A stretch of 64,000 bases of DNA, taken from NCBI GenBank assembly GCA_028752905.1, contig JAQNBH010000015.1, positions 29,334,035 through 29,398,034 on the forward strand, given 5' to 3'. The notes under the pieces are model-generated. The model saw only the letters and a list, made by a program, of their open reading frames with translations. It was not told the origin of the DNA and did no database searches. Position numbers and translations under genes: made by a program. Shown piece after piece: positions 55,501 to 63,964 of the stretch. How positions within the stretch are numbered: position 1 is the first letter of the stretch; every line of letters starts with the position of its first letter. The DNA comes from Cladorhizidae sp. MBARI D1340-BT2. Taxonomy: Eukaryota; Porifera; Demospongiae; Poecilosclerida; Cladorhizidae.

Positions 55501-57473
55501 AGTGTAGGTCATGGGAGCCCAGAATAAAAACTGACACACCATCATCACACTTGTAGTTTGCACATATGCAAGTCTTATAGCCTCCTCTGTTAGAAACATG
55601 TCCATTACTTTTCTCATTGGACCTCGGAATACAAAGCTGAACGGAATATTACACAAATAAAATACTAGTTAGTCAAACAATGTCTATTAACACATGGCAT
55701 AGAGGAATATTTTCGGGGGTTTAATGCACAGCTAGAATTCAATCAGTGAGTAGTAAACACCTAGAAAATACCCCTCAATACAGGGGAGGGGGGTATAGAG
55801 GTTAATAGATAAAACATTGATGAAAGAAGAAGAGAAATATTTTAGGCACTTTTGTAGAGCTGAGTCATTCCTGATGAAGGCTATCGAGCCGAAATGTCGA
55901 GTAAGCAAATTTTAATTGATTTTTGAGAAAGTCGTTGTATTTCTACAGACTATGTTTGAGACTATGAATAAACTTTGAAAAATTGAAAAATGTTTCAGTT
56001 CAAACTTTTACTGTATTTGTCGACTATCGATTGGATGCTGAATTTCAGTTATGCTGATTTTGGTCTATGCAATTCACTTACCTCAAATCAAAAACATAAA
56101 AGAAAGGGAAACTGGCTAACCTTTTGATTGGTTTATTCCTGCAATTCACGTTTTCTGGTTTCCCAACAGTCATAGCTTTTCTGCAGCTCACTTTCAAAGT
56201 TTATTTTATGCCCTACATTTTTAATGTTCTATATGCTATGAGAGTTTGCATACTCCAAGCATCGCAGTTATGGAAATTTGATCGTTGTGTTTTAATCAGT
56301 TTAGCAACTGTGAGGGCCTAGAATTAATTAATCTTTGTTTAGAAGCCAAACCACAAAGCATATTTCAGCCCTTGTTGAAACATGAGAGGGGAGGGCACTT
56401 TTTAAAGTTGCTGGATGTATCTTGTAAGGAAATGGATCCATTGAAAGTACACAGAATAAGATAGTAAAGGGCAAAAACCTTATTGCGATTAACAAACCTG
56501 GTTACAATTTTTTGTGATTTCAATTTATAACCTTTGAATGTTCATTTATGTTTGACACTGGACAAAATAGCCCAAAACTTCCCAGACATTGACGTAGATT
56601 GGCTGCAAAACAGGAGTCGAGGCAGATGTAAAAGTTGTGATCAATCTAAAGTGTGCACAAAGTTTAGAGGATCATAGACGGAAGTTCAGCAACAATTGGA
56701 TAGACGTTTAGAATGCCTAGTCATGGTCAACAGAAGCAGTACAAGGAAAGTATCGAACATGTTCAACAGAAGGAGTACAAGAAATACATCTAATCAGTGC
56801 CTCTGCCTCAACCTCTTACACAGACAATAATGAAGAGGAGGAGGAAGAGAAGAGGAGGAAGAGAAGAAGCTGTTACTTGGTGACTGGAATGACTGGATAC
56901 ATGATGACTGACTCAATCCGTTGCTTGCATTGTGTTTGCACTCAATATTTTGTGTGTTAATTTTGGTTTCGCAGTGTTGTATTGAGCATAGCTCATTAGC
57001 ACTATATCGGAAGACTTTACACTTAATGCTCATCCTCTTATCAACATTTACTTTCAATAACTAGCAAATAAAATTCTGGGATACTAGAATAAACAGCTCC
57101 ATGAAAGAGGACCAGCTGTGTAATGCTTTCATATTTATGACTAGTGTAATTAGGAACTGTTAATAGTATAATTATATCACCTGTGCTGTATTATAAACCC
57201 AGTTAAAAGGGCCAAGTTGTTCCACAAAGGTGATGCAATAAGATGACCAGGAGAGCTGAAATGGGGATTTCCATCAATGGTGGGAAGGGGCAGAAATGTA
57301 AGATGGATGTTCATGACAAAGAAAATCAACTGGAAGAGTGGAAGACAAGAAGACCAGCTCACACAAAGTTTGCCAGTCAATAGCTAAGACCTTACATAGG
57401 AAAGCAGGCAAATTCCAGTCACTCCAGTGACCACGCTGTTGATCACATAGCATATATTTCTCACAAACCCCAT
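43572..57473 (-). CDS. NRM: Nurim/MddA-type membrane protein, paralog B (complete, six exons)
   Basis: Minus strand: exon 1 57396-57473 (ATG at 57473), exon 2 57181-57329, exon 3 55458-55636, exon 4 45441-45540, exon 5 45243-45348, exon 6 43572-43757 (TGA at 43572-43574). The sum is 798 nt, about 265 aa, close to the roughly 262 aa of human nurim. All introns are GT-AG and the phases match. Motifs: L-A-L-L-T-G-F-I-I-Q-H-S, F-W-A-P-M-T-Y-T-L-W-D-I, D-P-I-S-L-F-G, L-V-T-S-G-V-Y and R-H-P-N-Y-T, then L-E-E-P-D-L, Y-A-E-Y and T-P-R-Y-L-P-H. About six hydrophobic segments are visible. It differs from paralog A mainly by conservative substitutions, so both copies look selected. Intron 3 has grown to about 9.9 kb through a MITE-like insert, a Harbinger/MADF element and an intact gypsy element. 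A methyltransferase role is possible by superfamily but unproven. Confidence 0.78.
46194..46340. mobile_element. Small MITE-like insertion in intron 3 of paralog B
   Basis: After TTA (46201-46203) the sequence AGGCCTGTCCACACTGCACC begins. Paralog A is continuous here (GAGTTACCAGCGATG then TCTCAAACCCTGA at about 4600), so about 145 bp were inserted in B. The same start occurs at 61435 (AAGGCCTGTCCATACTGCACCTAAACTGATAC). The TTA target and GGCCTGTYCACAC-type end suggest PIF/Harbinger relatives. The right boundary is unclear and no clean inverted repeat was found. Confidence 0.55.
47511..47534. repeat. Poly-C tract in paralog B intron 3
   Basis: About 24 consecutive C bases. Paralog A has no such run at the matching site (about 5665), so it expanded in B or is an assembly artefact. 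Confidence 0.8.
48250..48952 (-). pseudogene. MADF-domain (Myb/SANT-like) protein exon, expanded by internal repeats
   Basis: ATG at 48952 opens M-S-Q-E-E-K-F-I-K-A-V-R-T-F-P-N-L-W-Q, continuing V-S-A-R-G-Y-K-D-L-R and, at the far end of the array (about 48300-48330), K-E-N-A-W-K-E-V-A-I-Q followed by a GTAACT donor. Together these make one MADF N-terminal half: L-W within the first helix, Y-K-D and A-W-K-E-V-A in the second. Between the two halves lie about eight extra copies of the central 67-68-bp segment, which is not a multiple of three and so destroys the frame. Confidence 0.7.
48320..48925. repeat. Tandem array of a 61-69-bp MADF exon segment with a 202-bp higher-order repeat
   Basis: About nine units of CCTGAGATCTTTATAGCCTCTAGCTGAGACTTGCC…AGTCCTCACTGTTCTTTGG. 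Units fall into variants (ATATTT/CAAAGATTAGGG; GGCCCTGAG/GGTTGGGG; GGACCTGAG). Three-unit blocks at about 48516-48717 and 48718-48919 are essentially identical, which shows recent block duplication. Confidence 0.9.
49177..49369 (+). repeat. 5' LTR (193 bp) of gypsy element
   Basis: Identical to the 3' LTR apart from two substitutions. It is followed by TGCATGAACAAG and the 14-bp repeats. Confidence 0.93.
49385..49450. repeat. 14-bp tandem repeat in the gypsy leader
   Basis: Four copies of GCTAGTCTCTGATA between the 5' LTR and the start codon. This is an untranslated leader of about 132 nt in total. Confidence 0.9.
49502..54493 (+). CDS. Gag-Pol polyprotein of Ty3/gypsy retrotransposon (1663 aa)
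   Basis: Single ORF. A Gag-like region is followed by Cys/His knuckles from residue 289 (C-T-Y-C-G…H-C and C-T-S-C-G…H-H). The aspartic protease has D-T-G at residue 407. The reverse transcriptase includes F-D-A-W-N-G-Y-H and the catalytic I-D-D (792-793), where most gypsy elements have Y/F-x-D-D; here the preceding residues are K-C. RNase H has its Asp at 940 (A-T-D-W-S). The integrase zinc-binding H…H…C-A-T-C is near 1215-1250. The integrase core is D1268, D1320 and E1356, with canonical D-D-35-E spacing. A Pro/Thr/Gln-rich C-terminal tail covers about residues 1525-1640. Order PR-RT-RH-IN is canonical, unlike the Gmr1-like element at 39085. The stop codon TAG is the first three bases of the 3' LTR. 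No frameshift separates gag and pol. Every catalytic residue is present, so it may be competent. Confidence 0.93.
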   Translation: MAIPCPFDGCDWAIPEGTDTALAPVLLTTHAMNHRTNPRAKPAPVKRPELTSGGTTEAWTYFLQRWRSYVTSVQLTGQDLTIQLLECCDSNLRRDVTRNTVGPLPIEGMTEKDLLAAIKSLAVTAENTKVARVALSRMTQDRTEPIRAFAARLQGQAEVCRFLKKCPDCDGVVNQGEERVADQLCIGLADAEIQEDLLKHPDQDMCVEDTIRFIEVRAAGKKSAMTMSTPNNAHALDDHGADAVTSQYRRQQRPPSQRELPTPPRGRGNTPPRQQRKPRPQAAQPSGPCTYCGQRGHGEQEKTAYRRIHCPAFGSTCTSCGRQHHTASVCWQRTEHESALSEMAQGMSEGTLPHQTWQSDTSSWIQKHSPSQPVIAILVSSHAEDFRNHGHTLPQESRHIRTTALADTGCQSCLAGPDLMSKLHLGPNDLIPVNLTMKSASGNNLPILGAALLRLKIPSGKETRQMVYFSPEASQIYLSMATLADLDMIPRDFPSGSSSTRDNRPSPNAAQISQTTQLTPPAERPLKRAYGDAARAPSTATMPPERRPGVNPPRTSDDTPLINQARRPCSCPTRSPPPPRPTGLPYPATPENRARLEQHLLQTYASSSFNICEHQPLPMMAGPPLSLSIDPNAVPKPCHTPITVPIHWQDEVKAGLDRDVRLGVLEKVPLGTPDTWCHRMVICTKKDGSLRRTINFQELNKHATRETHHCASPFHQARAVPGNTKKTIFDAWNGYHLVALSPADRHFTTFITPWGRYRYCSAPQGYIISGDAYTARYDAIVSHISRKTKCIDDALIWSESIEEAYHQATEWLDICARNGITLNPRKFHFAQDEVEFAGFTITPSEVRPSQKYLEAITGFPTPKNITDVRAWFGLVNQVAYAFSMAPTMQPFRDLLKPTNPFLWNEQTQRAFDLSKTTICQKIAEGVTIYDKSRPTCLATDWSKDGIGYWLFQKHCQCPSREILCCQEGWKVVLVGSRFTHSAESRYAPIEGEALAVADALEKARHFVLGCSDLQIAVDHKPLLKIFGDRSLEDIHNTRLRNLKEKTLPYRFQMIYIPGIRNHTSDALSRHPSGDRLPAKLYLQDDNHSDTSRMNPSGIPKCHVASLSTTSEDADELATALCAAVHHIPITWETLQVATVADPALRLLSEVIEDGPPEARHHMPAIIREYFPILDTITNVDGVLVKGERIIIPLALRQRCLDALHAAHQGTTSMYARAQTSLYWPGMSKEITATRQHCATCNGNAPSQPAMPSTTPADPQYPFQHICADYFHHGGFAYLVLVDRYSNWPVVTRSMNGAEGLCQVLRDTFATYGIPESITSDGGPEFASHTTRDFLSSWSVHHRTSSAYNPHANCRAETAVKTTKRLIAGNTGPGGTLSDDFHLALLQYRNGPSSDTGMSPAQCLFGRATRDLLPGLPATYRPHQDWTSRLDLRERALSRRQVTGRARWDEHTQGLSPLRCGDTVTIQNQTGRHPTKWDKSGTVVEVLQYHQYAVRTDGSGRLTTRNRRYLRRFNPFTTSPNPFTVTRQPTRSTTPTPVTTQDRQPAPTQPPTSTATTPPTADSSHNDHHPRPLPRPASPPHPQQPAPLPPPASAPPKTQPQPTYASVAKTPARPTPLPQRSLALPPTPREATPVPRRRPKANRQAWLQTEKLITRALASAWGGG
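54491..54683 (+). repeat. 3' LTR (193 bp) of gypsy element
   Basis: Begins TAGAGAACTATGG, and its first codon terminates the Gag-Pol ORF. It is followed by the CAAGT target duplication. Confidence 0.93.
54780..55440. repeat. Minisatellite (CCTAGCCATGTGCCCTC) in intron 3 of paralog B
   Basis: The array has the same 18-19-bp unit as 5940-6310. A non-repeat segment with ACACGTGTGAGCGCATACGTGCGT splits it at about 55020-55170. The block 55190-55400 contains the most regular units. Confidence 0.85.
55860..55950 (+). ncRNA. Hammerhead-ribozyme-like core at a Penelope terminal block
   Basis: CTGATGA (55871-55877) is followed by A, a 3-bp stem GGC/GCC enclosing TATCGA, then GAAA (55891-55894) and TGTCGAG. 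This matches the conserved hammerhead order CUGAUGA-stem II-GAAA. It is followed by AATTTTAATTGATTTTTGAGAAAGTCGTTG, a diverged version of the Penelope terminal block seen at 1370 and 5330. Stems I and III are not convincingly closed in the flanks, so activity is uncertain. It lies in intron 2 of paralog B. Confidence 0.45.
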
Positions 57474-57840
57474 CACCTGGTTATGACGGCGTTAAAGTTG
57501 TCTCGTCGCACAGACCCTAGGAGCAGTGGCTTGATCGTCACGTGTCCGAACTTCAAAAGGTTTATCCAACATACCGGTAATTAATAATTATTGCACGACA
57601 AAAGCGGAACCACACCCCTAGGCCAGCTAAAGGAGTTTCGAGTCGTAGTTATCTATCTTAGGCAAAGAAACTACTCTAAGTAGACTGGAGGAAGGATAAG
57701 GCATTGGAAAGAGAACGGAGATACTCATTGGAGGAACCGGTCGGGTTGGTCAGGTTTTGGCTGGACCAACTCTCGGGGGGGAAAAGTTTTTTTTTTAAGT
57801 TCAAACTTCAACTAGCTATATATTGGAGGGTAGCTGCGCG

Positions 57841-60023
57841 ATGGCTGCTCAACCTCTGCCAGATATTTCAGCTGAGCCTATTCACCCGCCACCATCTTTT
57901 GTGTTTCCAATTTGGCATTAAAAAGTCTGTAAAGCGATCATGTCAAACGACCTGGTTCAAGAAGTGCCCATGGCTACACTACCATCAACCAGACGATATG
58001 CTGTTTTGCAGTGTTTGCATTTCTGCACTGAAATCGAAGATCAGCAGGGGGATCCTGCTTTTATTTTTAAGGGGTTTGCCAACTAGAAGGATGGCACTAT
58101 TGACATAAAGAAGCATGAGGAGTCGGGGTGTTATAAGGAAGCATTACAGGTAATAGTATATAGCTACATGCCTAGATGTTGGAGAAATGTTATCTAAACA
58201 GCATGCTCAGGACAAAAAGGATAGTCATCAGTGCCTTCTGGAGATCCTTTCAAATGTCCAATTTTTGTCAAGGCAAAGTCTAGCTTTTCTGGGCGATGGT
58301 GGAGAGTTAGATAGCAATTTCATGCAGTTACTGAAATTACGAAGTTTGGATGATCCTAGAATAGAAACTTGGCTTTCCAAAAAAGTGTGATAAATACACG
58401 ACTCACATTGTCCAGAATGAAATTCTGAAATCTATGTTTCTTAATGTTATAAGAAAAATAGCAGCTAACATTCAATTCTTTGTGTGATGAGTGCTGTGAT
58501 GTGTCAAGCAAGGAGCAGTTGGTAGTATGCATCAGGTGGGTTGATTCCATCCAGGCAATGAAGAGTTCGTTGGCATGCATAGCATTGACAACATTAAGTT
58601 GTAGCAGCTATCAGGGATACACTTACTAGACTTGATTTGCCCCTGAGAAAATGCTGTGGACAACACTACGATGGTACCAGCAACGTGCGAGGTACCAGGA
58701 ATTATGTTTCCAAGCAGCTATGCGATGAGGAGTCCAGAGCATTATTCATGCATTGCTACGGTCATGCACTGAATTTAGATGTTTGTGATAGCGTAAAAAT
58801 CTAAGGTTGTTAAAGATGCATTAGATGTTGCATTTGAAGTGTCAATGCTTGTGAAGTTCTCACCAAAGCGTGCTGTTCAGTTTGAGAATGAACTAGCTCT
58901 TAATTGTGCAGGTTTACATGTGTCGTGCCCCACTAGGTGGACAGTGAAGGCTGCCTCCCTTAAATCTATCCTGGATAACTACACTGGACTATAACAGTTG
59001 TGGGAGTTATCCAAGGATGATGCCTCAGACCCCTCACTCAAAACTCGAATTATAGGAGTTCAAACTCAATTCAGAACTTTTGAGTACTACTACTAAACAA
59101 CTTGCCTATTTGATGTTGGCACAGTGACAATCTGAGTAAAACTCAACAGTCGCCCACTATTTCTGCTGCAGAAGGTCAGCAAATAGCTAGCATGACAGTG
59201 GCCACACTTGCACAACTTCGATCTGATGATGCATTCGATTTGTTTTTGGCAAAGAGTTCAAAGCTTTAGTCAGTCACTGGATGTGGAAGAGCCTGCATGG
59301 CCAAGAAGAAGAAGAAGACCTCCCCGGAGGCTAGATGGAGCAGGTGAGGTAGTCACATTCGAGGATCCTAAAGATTACTATATACCGAAAGGATTATGAA
59401 GTCCTGGATCTTATCGTTTCATCTGTATGAGAAAGGTTTGATCAGCCAGGGTACAAAATGTATCAAAATCTAGAGAGTTTGATCATTGAAGCAATAAAGA
59501 AGGATGATTTTGAAGAGTGCTTTACTGCTGTCATGGAATTCTACCATGATGATTTTGATAGTGAAAAACTTTGACTACACACACCTTCATACTTTATCAG
59601 CAAATTATCCAGACAGCAACAGACCTACCGTATCAGTGAAAGAGGTCTGTAACCATGTTAGAAAAATGTCTCCTTTTGAGAAAGTGCTTATATCAGAAGT
59701 AGTTATTTAGCTGAAGCTTGTAATTAGCTACCAATGCTGTAAGTGAAATGTCATTTAGTGCTCTCAGACGAGTAAAGAGTTGCATCTGAAGCAAGATGAC
59801 TCGGGAGAGACTGAACTATCTATTGGTGCTGCATGCACACAAGGACGATACAGACAAATTGGACTTAATTGCAGTAGCAAACAACTTTGTCGCTATGTCT
59901 GACCATAGGATGAACATTTTTGGCAAATTCAGTGAATGTGACTATTTACCTGGTGGAGTTTGCAAGAAATGCAAGTCATCTGTGCATCTTGTTCATAATT
60001 GTTTCAACATATTTTATAGCTAA
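57841..60023 (+). pseudogene. hAT transposase (TTF zinc finger, hATC dimerisation domain), decayed
   Basis: ATG at 57841 opens a Pro-rich start. After a one-base frameshift the TTF-type finger reads W-F-K-K-C-P-W-L-H-Y, then an F-C-x2-C pair and, near 58120, H-E-E-S-G-C-Y-K, ending at a likely donor (CAG|GTAATA, about 58150). The next exon at 58187-58390 contains Q-H-A-Q-D-K-K and D-S-N-F-M-Q-L-L-K-L-R. Middle fragments include C-P-T-R-W-T-V-K-A-A-S-L-K (about 58925-58965). The end contains A-T-N-A-V-S-E-M-S-F-S-A-L-R-R-V-K (about 59725-59775), the hATC dimerisation motif, then R-L-N-Y-L-L and a stop at about 60020. This layout fits the ZMYM/TTF group of hAT elements. Many stops make it inactive. 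It starts about 370 bp upstream of paralog B's ATG, in the promoter-side region. Confidence 0.8.
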
Positions 60024-61430
60024 TTTTCAATAACTCATTTTAATAAAACTATTTTCATCATGACACAAAAAATTCAATCATGTCTGTAATGGGTGGGTGG
60101 TGAACCAACTTTTAATAGTGTTAGGTGATTCTTCTCAGTCCATCACCTCTAGCTGAGGTATAATGCTCTCAATATGCTAGGGTTAATTAATTCAAACTCA
60201 GAATCTCTGGAAAAAGGTATATAGACAGCCGGATTTTATACTCTGCTGTAAAATAACCACAGATCTAATTATCTAGTGACTTACAAAAATGATCCTAACC
60301 ATACTCAACCAATCAGATGCATATATTCTAATCATGTGTGCATGTGCAAGCTATCTACAGTTTGCTATCTAGTGAGTTGTAGTCCTTTATCCTCAGGGTG
60401 TGCTGTTAGGGCTTTGATCCCTAACATAATAATATACTGTAGTAAGTGACAAGAAGACGAAAACAATGGAACAGTGCAAAGAAAGAGGCCCTATGACAGC
60501 AAGGTTCCAAATATATGTATATTCTGAATTTACAGGGAAAAAATGGGCTTGGCAAGGTCAAAAAAGAAAAAGAAAATAATGTATGATAGCAATGATGCTA
60601 TGTTATGACTGTTAGGGTCTTGCGGGACTCCATTCAAGCTCGTTCCTTGCCCGGAAAATCATGTTTGAGTATGTAAGAGTAATCCTCCCAACATCATCCA
60701 GAATCTTCCTGATTTCATGTTCGGTGAGTCCAGGGAGGATGCCACATAGGTCCGAGATCTGGGTGAGTGTGTGCCTATTTCCAGTGTTGTCAGAGAACCT
60801 GATAACAATGTACATGTTTATACAAAAAGGTGGACTGGGAATTTATGTAGCTATTCAAAAGTAATCACATAAACTAATAATTAATCAAATATACCTCCTG
60901 GCCACACCCAGGTTACACCCACTTCCTGGATGGACCATTTCATTTTACCATGAAGCTAAACTTCTAGAGTTTGCTAGCACCCTTGGCGACCAGCTTGGAA
61001 GCGCTCTATAAGTTTTGGAAAAGGGTGAAAGGCACTCCTGTCAGTGGACCATTGCTAAGAGAGAAGGCAGTCGATTTCCATGAAAAGTTACATTAACGAT
61101 AATCAGAAGCACCCACCATTTTCTGGCAATGCAAGCTGGCTGCTGATGAGACAGACCACAAAGTGTTGCAATCTGAATCCTCTCAGACATCACTGATAGT
61201 TCTGAGTGAGACCTCTAGCATGCATGAAAAGGCATGAAAATCTGAAGCAAACAACTTATTTTAGTTGTGTATATAAAAAAAAATAGTTGTGATCCAACAA
61301 GTCATGAAACTGGTCACACAACTTAGTGAATCGCTATGCAGGGCTGAGGAGGTAAACGATTCACGAGTCTGGTTATGCAGCATTCACTCACAAGGGGTGT
61401 ATAGATAACCTTTTGATTAGGCAATGCTTC
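60024..61430. other. Stretch without a recognised gene
   Basis: The only frame with plausible composition is minus 60612-60815 (D-L-C-G-I-L-P-G-L-T-E-H-E-I-R-K-I-L), which matches nothing I know and may be an exon or a repeat piece. The rest is AT-rich intergenic DNA. Confidence 0.3.
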
Positions 61431-61434
61431 TCTA

Positions 61435-62340
61435 AGGCCTGTCCATACTGCACCTAAACTGATACCATTAACCACGAGGTCATAGGTGATAGACATTTCT
61501 GGCATTTCAGAATGTGAGCAAGGCATATGATACTGTGTGGAGAGAAGGATTGTGGATGAAGTCCAGGAAGAATTTGTCAATGTGTGCAAATGGTTGTATG
61601 AAGGAAGTGTTTTGTTAGATGAAGATGGGCTCAGGTATGAAGTGGAAGCAGGACTGAGACGGTTGTCCTTTGTCACCAGTTCTCTGTAGTGTATATATCA
61701 TAGGATTGTTGAAGGATTTGGAGGGAAAAGGGTTAGGGTTTGAAGTGGAAGGAACACGGAGCTGTATGCAGATAATAGATAATATTGTGCTGTTAGTGAG
61801 AGGTCAGGTCAAGATGTTGGATGTGATGGGGAAGTATGAGATAGTTTAATAGCGAGAAGAGTAAGTCAATCACAGTTGGTGAAAAATGTATTGGAGGAGA
61901 GTGGAAGATTAATAGGAGAGAATTGGAGAATGTGGAAGCCTTCAAATATTTTGGAGTGTGGTTTGACGGGGATGAGAGGAAATGTTCGGTGAAGATGAGG
62001 GGAAAGGCAGAGTAATGGATGGCAAGAATTGTTTATGAGCAGGGTGAACAGAGATGGAGATGGACAGAGGTAAACTAATATGGGAGTTGCTAGCTAGGCC
62101 ATGTCCAGAACATGCATCTGAAGTGTGGTGGACAGAAGAGAAGACAGCGTGCAAGATTTGGAAAGAATTCAAGGGAACATTGGCAGGAAAGTGGTTGGAG
62201 AGAGTAATACGGTTGCAGGGGTTCCAGTAAGAGGGGACCTTGGCAGGAGGAGGCTGGAGCAGAGAAGGGAAGAAAAGAGCGCGTTGTTTGGATGGAAATT
62301 GCAGAGAATGAGCTAAGATAGGCTGGTGAAAAAGTTGTGG
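61435..62340 (+). pseudogene. Second, degraded copy of the APE-type LINE
   Basis: Starts with a 46204-type repeat end (AAGGCCTGTCCATACTGCACC), then plus-strand fragments V-S-K-A-Y-D-T-V-W-R-E-G-L-W (about 61515-61555), C-P-L-S-P-V-L (about 61665) and L-I-W-E-L-L-A-R-P with E-H-A-S-E-V-W-W-T (about 62075-62140). These match A-Y-D-S-V-W-R-E-G-L-W and W-E-L-L-A-R-P…E-H-A-A-E-V-W-W-T of the copy at 15958-18900. Stops and deletions are numerous. The Y-A-D-D box is lost. Confidence 0.75.
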
Positions 62341-62349
62341 CACTGTTTA

Positions 62350-62960
62350 GTGATTGTCCAGTTTGGTAACCATTCATATCGATCAGGACTTCTGCCTTAT
62401 TAAAAACCCAGGGGCACATCCCGTAGGGATTTGTGAAGTTGTCAGACATACCAAAGTGACCTTATTTGTTTTGAGAGAAGTGGCATTCAGGAAGCTTCAA
62501 GGTCACAGCAGTATGTGTTCGTTGGACAGCAGGAATAGAGGTGGCAATATATGCTACTAGGCTGGTCTTTGAAAAGGAAGGAGCCAAAGCATTCGTTTTG
62601 TTTGATGGCATCAATGCACTGAATAGGACTCCTCAATATCCGACTTCGTTGTCCTCTCCTGTTTACTTCCTCTGTAACTACTGATCAAGCTCATAGGTAG
62701 TGCCACCATTATGTCTAAAGACACACAAAGGGACCCCTTGGCCATGCCTATGTATGCCATAGCCACTATCACCCTGATCCAAGATGTGAACAGAATCAGA
62801 ACACAAGGCAGGTCTGGAATGCTGATAATACCGGTGGCAGAATCTAATTACCTTGGACCTGCCGTTGGCTAACACATTAACCCTGCAAAGACTGGCTGGT
62901 AACCAAGGGGTAGTTCCTCCCTAGGCTGACAGGATTATATCACCATTCATCATTGAGAGC
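62350..62960 (+). pseudogene. REL-type LINE reverse transcriptase fragment
   Basis: Plus strand: H-P-V-G-I-C-E-V-V-R (about 62415-62445), K-A-F-V-L-F-D-G-I-N-A-L-N-R (about 62590-62630), then after a frame change T-Q-R-D-P-L-A-M-P-M-Y-A-I-A (about 62720-62765). These are RT palm motifs (V-G-I-C-E-V-V-R; D-A-x-N-A-F-N; T-Q-G-D-P-L-A-M-P-M-Y-A) of the RT family whose C-terminal part is at 15045-15740. The G of Q-G-D is changed to R. The catalytic A-D-D was not found. Confidence 0.65.
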
Positions 62961-63019
62961 AGATCTAGTTTTGGTCTCGACTGTGGGATTGGACTCCTTC
63001 ATTGACAAACTTGGAGCGA

Positions 63020-63360
63020 GAAGGTTAAGTCATAAGGGGTGACAGTTGCATTTTAGGGAGGAGGCCTTCTCCATATATATATATATATTTTACTTGTGGT
63101 TACCACTTTATAGCTCCATAGATTTTGTAAACTTCATGGTATGGACTTGATATATAGCTAAAAAAATAGGTCTCTCTGTGTGCTCTCTTTTAATATTTTT
63201 CATAGGTGGAGCTACAAGTGGAGGGAACCTCAAAAACCTGAATGCCTGATTATGCCGCATAAATATCTCCAGATCGAGTTGAAATTAGCACCAGTGGCTA
63301 GGGAAGCCTACTCAGCACGAGTGTTTTCATTAAGCGTAATTACATGGCGGTGGAAAATGA
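63020..63360 (+). repeat. Half-copy of the palindromic TTAA element
   Basis: CTTGTGGTTACCACTTTATAGCTC through ATAGCT…TAGGTCTCTCTGTGTGCTCTCTTTT and GTGGCTAGGGAAGCCT aligns with the left arm of the palindrome (10900-11240) at moderate divergence. The opposite arm is absent, so this is a single-arm relative and not a foldback. Confidence 0.7.
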
Positions 63361-63659
63361 ATTTCGTCTAAAATTCTGACTCAAATCTTTTATGTGTCCT
63401 CTCTGCACCTTTTCCAGTAGTGTTATATACTCCTAACTTTCCTTTTCACCTATTGCAATGTCATTATGTCCTCTGGGCCTTCACAATATAACCTTAGATC
63501 TTGAACTACCACTTTCCAAGAATTATGCAACATCTTTCAAGACAGCAGAAACAGATGACAATGCAGATCAGAATATAATGTCAAGAGAATAGAAGTGACC
63601 GACTGATGAACCAACCTTTCTATGAAGAGCTTCTCATGGTAAACCCTCTTTCGGCTTCT

Positions 63660-63964
63660 GAAATGAAAACTACCCTGCCACTTACTTGTATGGTGCATAC
63701 ACATGTCAATCTATCAGAGTTCAATGGAATTTGTCCGTTTCTGACCCCTTTACTGATTCCAATGGAGTGTTCCAGGTAGCTATATATATAGGAGTATTGT
63801 TTCCAATTCTATTCACTTATGAAGATTGGAAGATGTCCAGTGGATGTCACTTTGGGCATTACAGTGCTGGTGCCCACTATTACGTCGAAGTTGTTGTCAT
63901 CCTTTCACCTTTTGCTACTCTTCAATATCAACTTTCAATTTGTAAGGACTTTGTGTGCTTTTGA
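63660..63964 (+). pseudogene. Non-LTR RT fragment related to 36660-36960
   Basis: Shares ACTGATTCCAATGGAGTGT, then a small insertion (TAGCTATATATATA) and GGAGTATTGTTTCCAATT, then TGGATGTCACTTTGGGCATTAC with the earlier fragment. Protein traces are S-G-C-H-F-G-H-Y and H-Y-Y-V-E, where the catalytic Y-x-D-D would be. It continues toward the window edge. Confidence 0.6.
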
